Source of the DNA: Clostridia bacterium
Lineage (GTDB): Bacteria; Bacillota; Clostridia; Oscillospirales; CAG-272
DNA length: 52,603 bases
Assembly: GCA_017536475.1 (NCBI GenBank)
Contig: JAFXHH010000014.1
Location: 1-52,603 of the forward strand
Direction of reading: 5' to 3'
Shown here: piece after piece, positions 18,125 through 30,293 of the stretch
How positions within the stretch are numbered: the stretch's first letter is position 1
Layout: every line of letters starts with the position of its first letter
The notes under the pieces: generated by a model
Databases searched by the model: none
What the model was told of the DNA's origin: nothing
The model's input: only the letters and a program-made list of their open reading frames with translations
Made by a program: the position numbers and the translations under genes

Positions 18125-20671
18125 TTATTCCTCGGTCGTCTGAGCTTCGGTCGCATTTTCTATACCTGCGTTCTCAACAACCTCGGTATTTTCTTCAGAG
18201 CCCTCTTCCTCGGTCTTTTCTTCCTTTGCCGTCTTTGTAACATTGACGAGCTTCTGACCCTCTTCAAGTCTCATCATAATTACACCCGATGCGGTTCTCG
18301 AATAAATCGATACGCCACTTGCAGGAGTTCTGATAATGATACCCGAATCCGTGATCATCATGATATCGTCTTCGTCGTCGACTGCAATAATGCCCGCAAG
18401 CAGACCTGTCTTATCGGTAAGGTTATGACAGATGACACCGCCGCCGCCGCGATTCTTCATAAGTCTGAAGTCATCGAAATCGGTTCTCTTACCAAATCCG
18501 TTCTCGGTTACGGTCAAGAGCTTCTTGTCATCCTCGACGTTAACGACACCGACCACGTAGTCGTCACCCTTAAGTCTGATACCGCGAACACCGCGAGCAC
18601 TTCTACCCATAGGACGAACGTTGGCTTCGTCGAATCTGACCGCATTACCCTCTCTCGTTGCGAGAATAAGCTCGTTTTCACCGTTGGTCTTGGTAACGAA
18701 CAAAAGCTCGTCTCCCTCATCAAGATTGATAGCGATCTTACCGCCCTTGCGCTGATATTCGTACTCGGAAAGCAGAGTCTTCTTGATAACACCCTGTCTT
18801 GTAACCATCGTAAGATATTCGCCCTCGGTAAACTCGTTCACGCTTATCATGGCCGTGACCTTTTCACCGTTTGAAAGAGCAAGCAGATTTACTATATTCG
18901 ATCCCTTAGCGGTTCTCGACGCCTCGGGTATCTGGAATCCGCGCAGAGCCTGTACGCGACCGGTATTTGTAAAGAACAGAAGCGTTGAATGGCTGAATAC
19001 GACCTCAACTCGCTCGATAAAGTCCTCGTCTCTGGTCGCCATTGCGGTAATTCCCTTACCGCCTCTGTGCTGAGCCGAATACGTGTCGGAGGGCAAGCGC
19101 TTTATATATCCCGCGCGAGTCATAGTGATAACACAGTTATGCTTCTCTATCATATCCTCAAGATCGATGTCGTCGATCGCCTGCTCTATCTTCGTACGGC
19201 GCTCGTCGGCATATTTTCTCTTGATCTCAAGCATCTCTTCCTTGATGATATCTTTTATCTTGTTTTCATCGGCAAGTATGCCCTCAAGCTCACAAATAAG
19301 AGCGTGAAGTCTGTCAAGCTCGTCCTCTATCTTCTGTCTTTCCATACCGGTAAGACGTCCGAGAGTCATCTCTACGATCGCCTGAGCCTGAATATCGGTA
19401 AGTCCGAATCGCTCTATCAAGGTTGCCTTCGACGCGTTGATAGACTCGGATGTCTTCATTATCTCAACGATCTCGTCGATATTATCAAGAGCTATCTTGT
19501 AGCCCTCGTATATATGAGCTCTCGCCTTCGCCTTTTCGAGATCGTACTCGGTTCTTCTGCGAATAACGGACTTCTGGTGCTCAATATAGTAATCGAGTAT
19601 CTGTGCAAGATTAAGTACCTTAGGCTCCTGACCGACGACAGCCAAGAAGTTTGCCGAGCAGGTATCCTGCATCTGTGTATATTTGTAAAGCTGATTGAGG
19701 ATTATCTGACCGTTAGCATCTCTCTTATACTCGATAACTATCCTCATACCGTCTCTGCCCGACTCATCGCGAAGATCGGTTATTCCTTCAATTCTCTTTT
19801 CCTTAACGAGATTTGCAATAGCCTCACAAAGCATAGACTTATTTACCATATAAGGTATTTCGGTAACGATAATTCTATGATTTTCTTCCTCGACCTCTGC
19901 CTTTGCGCGAACTACTATACGGCCCTTACCCGTGGTATAAGCGTCCATAATACCCGTAGTACCGTGGATAGTTGCGCTCGTCGGGAAATCGGGACCCTTG
20001 ATGAACTGCATAATATCAAGGATAGAACATTCGGGATTTTCCATACGGTAAATAGTACCGTCGATAACCTCTCCGAGATTGTGAGGAGGTACATTGGTAG
20101 CCATACCTACCGCAATACCGACCGAGCCGTTTACCAAAAAGTTCGGGAAACGGGAGGGCAGTACGCTCGGCTCACGAAGTCTGTTATCAAAGTTAGGAAC
20201 GAACGTAACGACCTCTTTTTCAAGGTCTCTGGTCATTTCGTCAGCGATCTTGTCAAGTCTTGCCTCGGTATAACGGTATGCTGCAGGCGGGTCACCGTCC
20301 ACAGAACCGAAGTTTCCGTGTCCTTCAACCAGAGGATAGCGGAGCGAGAAGGGCTGAGCCATACGCACCATAGTTCCGTATACCGAGCTGTCTCCGTGAG
20401 GATGATAACGTCCGAGAACGTTACCGACAGTCGTAGCGGATTTACGGAAGGGCTTATCGTGAGTCAGATGATCCTCGTACATCGCATAGATAACTCTTCT
20501 CTGTCCGGGCTTCATACCGTCTCTTACGTCAGGCAGAGCTCTCGACATAATTACAGACATAGAGTACTCGATAAAGGACTTCTTTACCTCTTTCTCCATA
20601 TTTATGTCAACGATCTTCTGATTTTCAAATAAGTAAACGTCGTTGTCGTGCTTGTTCTTATCGATTGCCAT
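18125..20671 (-). CDS. gyrA: DNA gyrase subunit A
   Basis: The 848-residue breakage-reunion subunit of DNA gyrase carries the catalytic Tyr at 134 ([10 protein letters not shown]. coli Tyr122) and a QHRGGKG sequence at 534-540, close to the GyrA-box consensus that separates GyrA from ParC. The C-terminal half is the beta-pinwheel. The quinolone-determining region reads [20 protein letters not shown]: the position of E. coli Ser83 is Ser95, but that of Asp87 is Gly99. The C-terminal tail of about 40 residues is rich in Glu and Thr. AGGAA precedes the ATG. It follows mreD by 43 bp on the same strand, and gyrB lies upstream in the same cluster. Confidence 0.97.
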   Translation of the reverse strand: MAIDKNKHDNDVYLFENQKIVDINMEKEVKKSFIEYSMSVIMSRALPDVRDGMKPGQRRVIYAMYEDHLTHDKPFRKSATTVGNVLGRYHPHGDSSVYGTMVRMAQPFSLRYPLVEGHGNFGSVDGDPPAAYRYTEARLDKIADEMTRDLEKEVVTFVPNFDNRLREPSVLPSRFPNFLVNGSVGIAVGMATNVPPHNLGEVIDGTIYRMENPECSILDIMQFIKGPDFPTSATIHGTTGIMDAYTTGKGRIVVRAKAEVEEENHRIIVTEIPYMVNKSMLCEAIANLVKEKRIEGITDLRDESGRDGMRIVIEYKRDANGQIILNQLYKYTQMQDTCSANFLAVVGQEPKVLNLAQILDYYIEHQKSVIRRRTEYDLEKAKARAHIYEGYKIALDNIDEIVEIMKTSESINASKATLIERFGLTDIQAQAIVEMTLGRLTGMERQKIEDELDRLHALICELEGILADENKIKDIIKEEMLEIKRKYADERRTKIEQAIDDIDLEDMIEKHNCVITMTRAGYIKRLPSDTYSAQHRGGKGITAMATRDEDFIERVEVVFSHSTLLFFTNTGRVQALRGFQIPEASRTAKGSNIVNLLALSNGEKVTAMISVNEFTEGEYLTMVTRQGVIKKTLLSEYEYQRKGGKIAINLDEGDELLFVTKTNGENELILATREGNAVRFDEANVRPMGRSARGVRGIRLKGDDYVVGVVNVEDDKKLLTVTENGFGKRTDFDDFRLMKNRGGGGVICHNLTDKTGLLAGIIAVDDEDDIMMITDSGIIIRTPASGVSIYSRTASGVIMMRLEEGQKLVNVTKTAKEEKTEEEGSEENTEVVENAGIENATEAQTTEE

Positions 20672-20714
20672 TGAACAAATTCCTTTCTTTCCAAAAGACA
20701 GATTTTAAATAAGA

Positions 20715-21278
20715 TCAGTTAAAATTCCGTCTTTTTCGTTTGTCCTTTCCTTTGAATAACGTGTAAATTCCAAATGTTAACGCGTATGCGGGTATCGCAC
20801 ACACTAAAAATGCAAAATATTCGGGTATAAGTACCTTCGTTACGATCTGTCCGAGCGAAAAGCTCTCGGAAAACAGACCGTAATATATTACCGTAGATAT
20901 TTCAAGTAAAATTCCCGCGATAACAGAATAGATCATAAACGATGGAAGATTTTTAGAGAGAAACCAACCCACCATAGCTCCGCATAAATATCCGCAAAAC
21001 GTATAAAGCAGTGGAGCAAGCGAAGAACCGATTCCTCCGAGGATACCCATAAGAGTTCCCGCATAAACACCCGATATAGCTCCGGCTTTTCTTCCAAAAA
21101 TAAAGCCTATAGCGCAAACTATCGAAAACGTCAGCGCGGGGGTGCTTCCAAACAGTGAAAGACACGTGGTCTGGAGCACTGTCATAAAAAATATCAATAC
21201 CGAAAAAACGAGAGTATATGCAACTATGCTTTTTACGTTAAAGATTTCGTTGCTATTGCTATCTTTAATTCTCGCCAT
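20715..21278 (-). CDS. mreD: rod shape-determining protein MreD
   Basis: This 187-residue membrane protein has about five hydrophobic segments and a basic C-terminus (KGKDKRKRRN). Sequence conservation in MreD is low, so the call rests on size, topology, the segment FGRKAGAISGVYAGTLMGILGG, and its place 23 bp behind mreC. MreD is a membrane partner of the elongasome that directs lateral cell-wall synthesis. GGAGG lies 7 nt before the ATG. The mreB gene is not here but lies about 22 kb to the right. Confidence 0.82.
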   Translation of the reverse strand: MARIKDSNSNEIFNVKSIVAYTLVFSVLIFFMTVLQTTCLSLFGSTPALTFSIVCAIGFIFGRKAGAISGVYAGTLMGILGGIGSSLAPLLYTFCGYLCGAMVGWFLSKNLPSFMIYSVIAGILLEISTVIYYGLFSESFSLGQIVTKVLIPEYFAFLVCAIPAYALTFGIYTLFKGKDKRKRRNFN

Positions 21279-21301
21279 TTAATAACCTCCGAATCCGAAG
21301 A

Positions 21302-22141
21302 TCATTCTTCAACGTATATGTCGTAATCGGTGACTATCATAACGTATCTTAACGAATCAAAATTCACTGCACATTTGACCCTTGCTATCTTTGTGCGCAG
21401 ATATTCGTCGGTCTTTATCTCCGTCACCTCTCCGATAAGCAATCCTCTTGGATAATTACTTCCGAGTCCGCTTGTATATATCAGATCTCCAACCTTTACA
21501 TCGGCATCTGAGGGGAGATAATTCAAAATACACTCTCCCGTGCCCTTAAGTGAGATATCTCCTTCTATCAAGCCTATTTCTCCGCTTCGGGAAACGTATG
21601 CTCCGATAGACGACGATGCCTCGGTAATAACTCTCACCTTGCACCAAGTAGAGCCAACCTCACAAACAGACCCTACTACTCCACTTGAGACAACGACGGG
21701 CATTCCAACCTTTATTTCGTCTTCACGACCCTTGTTAAGAGTAAAAACAGTGCTGTGATTTTCAGATTCCGAACTGATTATCAACGCCTCGGTCAAAGCA
21801 AGATCGGGATAGGTCTTCTTGAACTCAATATACTCTCGCAATCTTTCGTTTTCTTCCTTGACCGCCTGAGAATCGGCAAGCTCGCCTTCAAGCCTCTCTA
21901 TCTCCTCGATAAGACTTTGATTTTCTTTATCAAGCTCGTCTATAGAAGCAAAATATTTTGAAAAGCCTTCAAAAGCCTCACCTATCTTTGAACCGACGTA
22001 TCTGAAGGGCGTTGCCACTACGTTAAGCGTGTCGTTTATCGTACCGGTCTGCCCCATTACAGAGAGAGTCGCCGTAAATATCACGATAAACAGCGCTAAC
22101 GACATAACGATGATGAAAAATTTATTTTTAAAAAATTTCAT
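21302..22141 (-). CDS. mreC: rod shape-determining protein MreC
   Basis: The 279-residue protein is bitopic: one N-terminal membrane segment (about residues 8-29), a coiled coil (about 60-100, ELDKENQSLIEEIERLEGEL), and the extracytoplasmic beta domain with GMPVVVSSGVVG and DLIYTSGLG. MreC scaffolds wall-elongation enzymes along MreB. The frame can extend ten codons to a GTG, but no ribosome binding site precedes that codon; GGAGA lies 13 nt before the chosen ATG, which is itself a long spacing. The start is therefore the least certain part of this call. Confidence 0.9.
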   Translation of the reverse strand: MKFFKNKFFIIVMSLALFIVIFTATLSVMGQTGTINDTLNVVATPFRYVGSKIGEAFEGFSKYFASIDELDKENQSLIEEIERLEGELADSQAVKEENERLREYIEFKKTYPDLALTEALIISSESENHSTVFTLNKGREDEIKVGMPVVVSSGVVGSVCEVGSTWCKVRVITEASSSIGAYVSRSGEIGLIEGDISLKGTGECILNYLPSDADVKVGDLIYTSGLGSNYPRGLLIGEVTEIKTDEYLRTKIARVKCAVNFDSLRYVMIVTDYDIYVEE

Positions 22142-22175
22142 ATCAACGAATCGTTCTCCAAATTTTCTCACAGAG

Positions 22176-22422
22176 TTTTCAACATCATTTTCAACACTAT
22201 GTGGAAAACTTTTTTATTGTTTAAAACTTCACAAGTAATAGTTTGTTTGCGTATGGTAAAAGTTAATTCGTATCATATTATAATCTTTACATACAAAGAA
22301 AAATATACCAGAATCGCAAGCTTTTTAAAGCGTTGATAAAATATGTGGAAAAATTTGTTTAAATAATGATCCTCACATTTTTTCAACATAAAAAACGATC
22401 AAAAATTTAAAGCTGTTGAAAA
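22176..22422. promoter_or_regulatory. cluster of DnaA-box-like 9-mers between gyrB and mreC
   Basis: Six near-consensus sites occur within 250 bp: TTTTCAACA at 22176, 22188 and 22380; TGTGGAAAA at 22200 and 22344; TGTTGAAAA at 22414. The classical box is TTATCCACA (complement TGTGGATAA), so each differs by one to three bases. The region is AT-rich and otherwise empty apart from a TATAAT-like element for mreC. The sites may form part of the origin or a DnaA-titrating or regulatory locus. Confidence 0.5.
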
Positions 22423-22427
22423 CTCTA

Positions 22428-24416
<1,989 letters not shown>

Positions 24417-24435
24417 CTAAAAAATTTGTGATTGT

Positions 24436-24690
24436 TTATAAATTGCTTTCGGTTCTTCCTAAAAGAGCCGAGGTTGAGATCTGCGAAAAGCAGATCATAT
24501 ATTTTCCGTTTTCTTTGTACAAAACGAATGATTTAGGAATCTCGTCCTTTGCAGATACTACGAGATCGTTTTTTTGTGCATCGGAGAGAAATTTCTTTGT
24601 TATTGACGAAACCGTACACATATCCATATCGAATATGCCGATTATATCCTTTTCGCGTATATTTTTGTTATTTCCTACGTGCAGATACAT
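24436..24690 (-). CDS. remB: RemB/YaaB-like DUF370 protein
   Basis: The 84-residue DUF370-family protein begins MYLHVGNNKNIREKDIIGIFD, typical of the extracellular matrix regulator RemB. It sits exactly between recF and gyrB, where Bacillus subtilis has remB (yaaB). In that organism the RemA/RemB pair affects biofilm matrix genes; the role in Clostridia is inferred. GAGGAAAA precedes the ATG, and recF ends 13 bp upstream, so the gene belongs to the replication operon. Confidence 0.88.
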   Translation of the reverse strand: MYLHVGNNKNIREKDIIGIFDMDMCTVSSITKKFLSDAQKNDLVVSAKDEIPKSFVLYKENGKYMICFSQISTSALLGRTESNL

Positions 24691-24703
24691 AACTTTTCCT
24701 CAC

Positions 24704-25810
24704 TCAAGTAAAGATCCCGTTACTGACACCTATGAGCTTATCGGCTTTTATATCGTTTTTCTCGCAGCAGGTCAATATTACCTGCTTGCCGTGAAGATTA
24801 GATAAGAGATACTCTCGCCTGCCGCTGTCAAGCTCGGACAAAACGTCGTCAAATAGGAACACGGGATAATCTCCGCCGCATTCGTCCTTAATTATTTCAC
24901 CCTCGGCAAGCTTCAAGGCAAGAGAAAGTGACCTCTGCTGACCCTGTGAGGCGAAAATTCGCGCTCTGTTGCCGTTTAAGTTGATCTCCATGTCGTCCTT
25001 GTGAATTCCCCACAAAGTCGATCCTGCGCCGATCTCACGGTCGTGGTGGCTTAAATAAAGCTCTCTGTATGCATTTTTGCAACGCTCTATATCAAAGCAT
25101 TCTTCTTCCGATAGCTTACAGGATGATATATATTCTATCTCAGGCAGCTCTCTTTCTCCGGTCATTTCCAAAAAACATTCGGATACGTATTTTCTGAGCT
25201 TTTCAATATACTTGACACGGTAAAGAGTGATAACTGCGGCTTCGTTCGCCAGCTGCTCCGAGAAAAGATCTATCGTTGCATCAAACGAAGATCTGTTTTC
25301 CTCTGCATCACGTATCAAGGCATTTCTTTCCTTGAGTATCGTGGCGTATTTTTGCAAGGATCTCATATAAAGCGGTCTTATTTGTGATATTGCGACGTCA
25401 AGAAAATTTCTTCTCATCGACGGGCCGTCCTTTATGATCGACAAATGCTCGGGACAGAACAAAACTACCTTAAAACAGCCTACCATCTCCGAGGTACGAG
25501 CGACCTTGATCCTGTTTTGCTCAACTCTTTTAGCGCGTTTATCAGAAAACACCCTCATCGATATTTCCATATCGCGTATACTGTCGGTATAACTGTTTTT
25601 TATAAAGCAGTATTCCTCGCCAAATCTGATAACGTCCTTGTCAGTGCCCTGACGGAAGCTCTTGCCCAATGCAGTCATATATATAGCTTCGAGCAGATTT
25701 GTCTTTCCCTGGGCGTTTTCTCCGATAAGTACGTTTGTCCCCTTGCAAAAATCAACGTCTGCCAAGGCTATATTTCTGAAATTTTCAATGTAAATATTTC
25801 GGCAGAACAT
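24704..25810 (-). CDS. recF: DNA replication and repair protein RecF
   Basis: This 368-residue SMC-like ATPase loads RecA at single-strand gaps together with RecO and RecR. The Walker A motif is GENAQGKT near residue 33, the ABC-type signature is SQGQQRSLSLALKLAE, and Walker B is FLFDDVLSELD followed by the D-loop. The length is typical. AAAGGG lies 5 nt before the ATG, and dnaN ends 28 bp upstream. Confidence 0.97.
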   Translation of the reverse strand: MFCRNIYIENFRNIALADVDFCKGTNVLIGENAQGKTNLLEAIYMTALGKSFRQGTDKDVIRFGEEYCFIKNSYTDSIRDMEISMRVFSDKRAKRVEQNRIKVARTSEMVGCFKVVLFCPEHLSIIKDGPSMRRNFLDVAISQIRPLYMRSLQKYATILKERNALIRDAEENRSSFDATIDLFSEQLANEAAVITLYRVKYIEKLRKYVSECFLEMTGERELPEIEYISSCKLSEEECFDIERCKNAYRELYLSHHDREIGAGSTLWGIHKDDMEINLNGNRARIFASQGQQRSLSLALKLAEGEIIKDECGGDYPVFLFDDVLSELDSGRREYLLSNLHGKQVILTCCEKNDIKADKLIGVSNGIFT

Positions 25811-25838
25811 TTATACCCTTTCAAATAGATAAATTATC

Positions 25839-26987
25839 TCAATCTCTGGTTCTTACGGGAAGAAGCATAAAGAGCTCGCTTCCTGCTTCATCATCGCAGG
25901 GCTCAACGTTAATTCCCATAAGAGGAGAGGACATGGAAAGCTTTATCGTTTCGCTTCTGCAGGCTCTTACACTGTCTATAAGGAATCTGTTGTTGAACGC
26001 GATCGAGATATCATCGCCCTCGTGCTCGATTCCAAGCTCATCGTAAATGCTTCCCGCAGAGGAAACTGCAGATACTTTAAGAATATCCTCACAAACCTCG
26101 ATTCTTACGTGAGAACGAACGCTTCCGGCAATTCTTTCTTCAGTGATAAGAGAAGCCTTTTCAAGAGCAGCAAGAAGCTCCTGCTTTGACGCCTTGACCT
26201 CGATCTTGTGGTTCTTGATGATGATCCTGTTGTAATCAACGAACTCACCTACGATAAGACGGGTAAAGAAGGTCAATCCCTCGAACGCGATAACCATATT
26301 CTTATGGCTCATATACACTGTTACTGTATCTTCTTCATCATCAGAAAGAAGCTTTACGATCTCGTTTACCGATTTAACGGGAACTATAAATGAGAACTCA
26401 ACGCCTCTGTCGGAGTTTTCAAGCTTTTTAAGCTCAGACTCTGCAGAGCATACAGCAAGCTTAAAGCCATCGCAGGCAACGACGTTCATCTTGCCCTCCT
26501 CAGTCTTTATATAACAACCGTTGAGAACGGGTCTGGGCTCGTTAACACCCATTGCATAGGATACCTTTGAAAGCATCTTTTTGAACTGTGCCTGATTAAC
26601 GATAAATCCCTTTTCAGACTGAAGGTCGGGTATCTCTGGGAAATCCTCTGCCTTAAGCGCTCCTGTTCTGTGAGACGACTTTCCGCACTCAAATACTACG
26701 CCAAGCTTATTATCAACGGTAAGAGTGATCTCATCACCGTTCATAACTCTGAGTGTCTGATTGAACTTTTGTGCGTTGATGATATAAGAGCCCTGCTCTA
26801 TAACGTCCGCATCGACTGTGATCTTAATTCCCTTTTCAAGATCAAATGCAGTAAGTGTGCAGCAATCGGACGAGTTTGCCTCGATCAGAATACCCTCAAC
26901 TGCGGTCAGTGTGCTTTTTCCGGATACGACGCTCATAAGAGGCGCTATCTTATTACTTATTTCCTGTCTATTGAAAACTATTTTCAT
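25839..26987 (-). CDS. dnaN: DNA polymerase III sliding clamp (beta subunit)
   Basis: The 382-residue protein forms the ring-shaped dimer that holds polymerase III on DNA. It shows the three repeated clamp domains, with family segments ILIEANSSDCCTLTAFDLE in domain 1 and RPVLNGCYIKTEEGKMNVVA at the start of domain 2. The C-terminal LPVRTRD matches the usual LMPVR end. GGAG lies 5 nt before the ATG. It follows dnaA after a 408-bp gap that probably holds origin sequence. Confidence 0.97.
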   Translation of the reverse strand: MKIVFNRQEISNKIAPLMSVVSGKSTLTAVEGILIEANSSDCCTLTAFDLEKGIKITVDADVIEQGSYIINAQKFNQTLRVMNGDEITLTVDNKLGVVFECGKSSHRTGALKAEDFPEIPDLQSEKGFIVNQAQFKKMLSKVSYAMGVNEPRPVLNGCYIKTEEGKMNVVACDGFKLAVCSAESELKKLENSDRGVEFSFIVPVKSVNEIVKLLSDDEEDTVTVYMSHKNMVIAFEGLTFFTRLIVGEFVDYNRIIIKNHKIEVKASKQELLAALEKASLITEERIAGSVRSHVRIEVCEDILKVSAVSSAGSIYDELGIEHEGDDISIAFNNRFLIDSVRACRSETIKLSMSSPLMGINVEPCDDEAGSELFMLLPVRTRD

Positions 26988-27395
26988 TTTTTCTCCAATC
27001 TGCCGCCTGTTTGGCGACCCTTTTATTTAGCCTTCCTTTCGGTCGCGCGCAAAAATAACGAAATACTGATATACCGAAAGAATGATATAATAATTTAGTA
27101 GTATTAGAAGTAAGGGGCGCTAAAATGTGGAAAACACCACATTTTTCTTTATATGTAAAGCATTTAAACCAACAGCTCTATGTATAAAATACACTCAAAA
27201 TATCGGAAAATATTTGATTTTGATACGAATTTTATCTGATGAATTTATTCTAACTGGAAATTTTCTCAAAAATTCTTAAAATTACAACAAAACTCAGTTT
27301 TCAACAATTTTTGTCAACTGTTGAAATGTTGAAAACAAACCAAGTCTCTTTATCGTGTATCAAACCCAACTGTTCAAAAGCTGTTGATATAGCTT
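26988..27395. other. candidate replication origin (dnaA-dnaN intergenic region)
   Basis: This 408-bp AT-rich gap lies where many Bacillota carry origin elements. DnaA-box-like 9-mers are TGTGGAAAA (27126), TTTTCAACA (27298), TGTTGAAAT (27319) and TGTTGAAAA (27327), with weaker TGTTCAAAA (27371) and TGTTGATAT (27382). The first lies in an inverted repeat (AAAATGTGG/CCACATTTT). No gene is seen. The dnaN promoter must also be here but is not obvious. Box spelling departs from TTATCCACA, so the call depends mainly on context. Confidence 0.6.
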
Positions 27396-28781
27396 TTATT
27401 CTTTAATCTCCTTGATAAGCTCGCTAATTTCGATCTCGATTGCGGGAGAGGAAGAGATCTTCTTCTCTATCGTATCGATAGAGGAGATAATCGTCGAGTG
27501 ATCTCTGTTAAAAAGCTTTCCAATGTTAGGAAGTGACATTTCCGTGATAGTTCTTACAAGATATATAGCAACGTGTCTTGCCTGTGCAACGTCCTTTACT
27601 CTCGACTTTCCAATAAGCTCGGTCTTTCCGACGTCATATTTTTTCTCTATCGCTGCGAATATCTTGTCTACGGTCACGTTTACGGGCTCTGCGCCGCCGA
27701 GAAGCTCTGTCATGCAGTTCTTTGCGATATCCATCGTGATCTCGCTTCCCGATAAAAATTTGATCGCTACGAGCTTTTTGACAGCTCCCTCTATCTGTCT
27801 TATGTGAGATCTCAGGTTCTCGGCAAGATATGTAATGATCTCATCAGAGATCGTTATACCCGCCTGCGATATCTTATTTTTAAATATTGCTATGCGAAGC
27901 TCAAGATCAGGCGGCTGAATGTCAGCAATAAGACCCCACTCAAATCTCGTCTTAAGTCTGTCCTCAAGAGTTTTTATATCCTTTGGAGGACGGTCGGAGG
28001 TGAGGATTATCTGCTTACCCTCCTCGTACAGAGCATTGAAGGTGTGGAAGAATTCCTCCTGAGTTGATTCTTTACCTGCTATAAACTGAATATCGTCTAT
28101 AAGAAGCACGTCGCAAGTACGGTACTTATCTCTGAACTTTGACATAGACTTTTTAGCAAGGCTTTCGATCATCTGATTGGTAAAATCCTCACCCTTGATG
28201 TAGATGATATTAGCAAAAGGATTTTTAGTCTTTATCTCGTTCGTGACCGCGTAAAGCAGGTGAGTCTTTCCAAGTCCGCTGGGTCCGTAGATGAACAAGG
28301 GGTTGTAATCCTGCGCGGGCTTGTCCGCTACAGCAATGCAAGCAGCGTGAGCAAATTTATTCGAGCTTCCGACAATAAAGTTATCAAACGTGTATTCAAA
28401 GTTTACCGTTGGCATTGTCGATCCCAAAACGGTAGGAGTCTCACCGTGATCGGTGCTCTCCTCCCTTTCGGGAACAATATCCTCGCTCGATATCTGATTT
28501 TTTATTTTATCAACGTTAACGGAAGGATTTTTAGATACGACCACGATATTGATAGAGAATCCCATCAGATCCTTGAAAATATCCTCAAGCTGCGAGAGAT
28601 ATTTTTCATTGATTATCTGCATCTTGAATTCTGTGCTCGTCATCAGAGTCAGGGTATAATTGGAAAATGAAATGATCTCGATATCTCCGAACCACAGATT
28701 CATTGCGGTGGTACCGAGCTGCTGCTTCATTTTATCCTGGACCATGGACCATATTTCTTTTATTTCAGCTAAATAATCCAT
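27396..28781 (-). CDS. dnaA: chromosomal replication initiator DnaA
   Basis: The 461-residue initiator has the N-terminal interaction domain, a short linker, the AAA+ domain with Walker A GPSGLGKTHLL (about 166-176) and Walker B LLIDDIQFIAGK, and the C-terminal domain IV signature NRDHSTIISS used to bind DnaA boxes. The length is typical. GAAAGG lies 10 nt before the ATG. Transcription starts from a strong promoter about 85 bp upstream. Unusually, the gene upstream on the same strand is rplA rather than the rpmH-rnpA side of the origin. Confidence 0.98.
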   Translation of the reverse strand: MDYLAEIKEIWSMVQDKMKQQLGTTAMNLWFGDIEIISFSNYTLTLMTSTEFKMQIINEKYLSQLEDIFKDLMGFSINIVVVSKNPSVNVDKIKNQISSEDIVPEREESTDHGETPTVLGSTMPTVNFEYTFDNFIVGSSNKFAHAACIAVADKPAQDYNPLFIYGPSGLGKTHLLYAVTNEIKTKNPFANIIYIKGEDFTNQMIESLAKKSMSKFRDKYRTCDVLLIDDIQFIAGKESTQEEFFHTFNALYEEGKQIILTSDRPPKDIKTLEDRLKTRFEWGLIADIQPPDLELRIAIFKNKISQAGITISDEIITYLAENLRSHIRQIEGAVKKLVAIKFLSGSEITMDIAKNCMTELLGGAEPVNVTVDKIFAAIEKKYDVGKTELIGKSRVKDVAQARHVAIYLVRTITEMSLPNIGKLFNRDHSTIISSIDTIEKKISSSPAIEIEISELIKEIKE

Positions 28782-28855
28782 ATACAGAAATCCTTTCTTA
28801 ATATTTTTTGCGCCATAATTTATATAATTATAATATTAATATAATATATACCACA

Positions 28856-28884
28856 ATTATATCACATTTTTTCGCGTTTTTCAA
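28856..28884 (-). promoter_or_regulatory. sigma-A promoter of dnaA
   Basis: Minus-strand TTGAAA and TATAAT are separated by 17 nt. Between it and dnaA lies a very AT-rich tract (28805-28855, repeated TATAAT/ATATTA), which could also serve as a DNA-unwinding element. Confidence 0.75.
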
Positions 28885-28984
28885 TAGAAAACCGCCTCAT
28901 TAAAGTTGAAATTTTCCTTATAAATAAAGGATTTTTAAAAATTTACATTTTTTTAACATTTATCGTAGTAAAAATAGTGTCAAA

Positions 28985-29028
28985 AACGAAAAAAGACACC
29001 CTAAAATCAAAGATTTTAAGGTGTCTTT
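28985..29028 (-). terminator. terminator of the rpmG-rplA operon
   Basis: A stem of about 17 bp with one mismatch (AAAGACACC...GGTGTCTTT) has a 3-nt loop and is followed on the minus strand by TTTTTTCG. It lies about 20 bp beyond the rplA stop and separates the ribosomal operon from dnaA. Confidence 0.9.
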
Positions 29029-29048
29029 CTATTTAACTTATCAACTTA

Positions 29049-29735
29049 TCAGCTGAGCTTGCTCTGATTGATCTTGATACCGGGGCCCATAGTAGAAGCT
29101 ACTACGCAGCTCTTGATATACTGACCCTTTGCAGCTGCGGGCTTAGCCTTGATGATAGCGCCGAGAAGAGTATCGAAGTTCTCCTGGAGCTTAGCCTCAC
29201 CGAAGGAAGCCTTACCGATAGGACAGTGGATAATGTTGGTCTTATCAAGTCTGTACTCGATCTTACCTGCCTTTGCCTCGGTAACAGCCTTAGCAACGTC
29301 AGGAGTAACGGTACCAGCCTTAGGAGAAGGCATAAGTCCCTTAGGACCGAGCACCTTACCAAGACGACCGATAACACCCATCATATCGGGAGAAGCGATA
29401 ACTACGTCGAAATCGAACCAGTTTTCCTGCTGGATCTTTTCAGCATACTCAGGACCGCCTGCATAGTCTGCGCCTGCGTCGAGAGCCTTCTGAACGTTGT
29501 CGCCCTTAGCGAAAACGAGAACCTTCAAGGTCTTACCCGTACCGTTGGGGAGAACAACTGCGCCTCTGACCTGCTGGTCTGCGTGACGGGAGTCAACGCC
29601 AAGACGAACGTGTACTTCAATAGTTTCATCAAACTTTGCCTTAGAAGTCTGGCATACAAGACTAAGAGCCTCGGAAGGATCGTAGAGTCTGTTCTTTTCA
29701 ATCAGCTTTACGCTGTCTGTATATTTCTTACCCAT
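29049..29735 (-). CDS. rplA: 50S ribosomal protein L1
   Basis: The 228-residue ribosomal protein L1 forms the mobile L1 stalk and represses its own operon by binding mRNA. Typical segments are [32 protein letters not shown] and [20 protein letters not shown] lies 8 nt before the ATG. It follows rplK by 18 bp and is the last gene of the operon, which ends in a terminator instead of continuing into rplJ-rplL-rpoBC nearby. Confidence 0.98.
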   Translation of the reverse strand: MGKKYTDSVKLIEKNRLYDPSEALSLVCQTSKAKFDETIEVHVRLGVDSRHADQQVRGAVVLPNGTGKTLKVLVFAKGDNVQKALDAGADYAGGPEYAEKIQQENWFDFDVVIASPDMMGVIGRLGKVLGPKGLMPSPKAGTVTPDVAKAVTEAKAGKIEYRLDKTNIIHCPIGKASFGEAKLQENFDTLLGAIIKAKPAAAKGQYIKSCVVASTMGPGIKINQSKLS

Positions 29736-29753
29736 TATTACTTACCTCCCAAA

Positions 29754-30179
29754 TTAGTCTTCTACAAGAACGCCCATAGAACGAGCGGTTCCTGCAACCA
29801 TGCTCATAGCAGCCTCGATAGAACCTGCGTTGAGGTCAGGCATCTTGGTTTCTGCGATCTTTCTTACCTGCTCCTTGGTGATCTTAGCCACCTTGTCCTT
29901 GTTGGGCTTAGCGGAGCCGGATTCGATTCCTGCTGCCTTCTTGATAAGAACTGCTGCAGGGGGAGTCTTAGTGATAAAAGTGAAGGAACGGTCAGCGTAA
30001 ACCGTGATAACGACAGGGATAATAAGACCCATATCGTTCTTTGTTCTCTCGTTAAATTCTTTTGTAAATACGGGAATTGCAACTCCATACTGACCGAGAG
30101 CAGGACCTACGGGGGGCTGAGGAGTAGCCTTACCTGCGGGGAGCTGCAGTTTGATGTAACCCATTATTTTCTTTGCCAT
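29754..30179 (-). CDS. rplK: 50S ribosomal protein L11
   Basis: This 141-residue protein L11 builds the GTPase-associated stalk base with 23S rRNA. It has the N-terminal segment [33 protein letters not shown], and the C-terminal rRNA-binding domain ending with GTARSMGV. The length is exactly that of the family. GGAGG precedes the ATG. The 114 bp between nusG and this gene hold a probable L1-binding leader. Confidence 0.98.
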   Translation of the reverse strand: MAKKIMGYIKLQLPAGKATPQPPVGPALGQYGVAIPVFTKEFNERTKNDMGLIIPVVITVYADRSFTFITKTPPAAVLIKKAAGIESGSAKPNKDKVAKITKEQVRKIAETKMPDLNAGSIEAAMSMVAGTARSMGVLVED

Positions 30180-30196
30180 AATAAATTAACCTCCAA

Positions 30197-30262
30197 TGTG
30201 GTACTTGTGCGGGAGAATTCAAAATTTTTCTCCCTCCCACTTACGTCGTTTCAACGACGGCT
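30197..30262 (-). promoter_or_regulatory. probable L1-binding leader of rplK-rplA
   Basis: On the minus strand the leader has a GTCGTT-GAAACGAC hairpin, then GTGGGAGGGAG, an AT-rich loop, CTCCCGCAC and ACCAC just before the rplK ribosome binding site. The pattern GTGGGAGG...ACCAC resembles L1 autoregulatory sites of Gram-positive L11-L1 operons, which mimic the L1 site of 23S rRNA. Confidence 0.5.
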
Positions 30263-30293
30263 GTTATCTTAAAAAGAAACAACAAAAGAAAGA

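Noticed and set aside
18989..20632. A 547-codon plus-strand frame opposite gyrA
   Set aside because: It is fully covered by gyrA and has no motifs or start signals.
29226..30272. A 348-codon plus-strand frame across rplA and rplK
   Set aside because: It runs through two ribosomal protein genes and their spacer, and its composition is typical of an antisense shadow.
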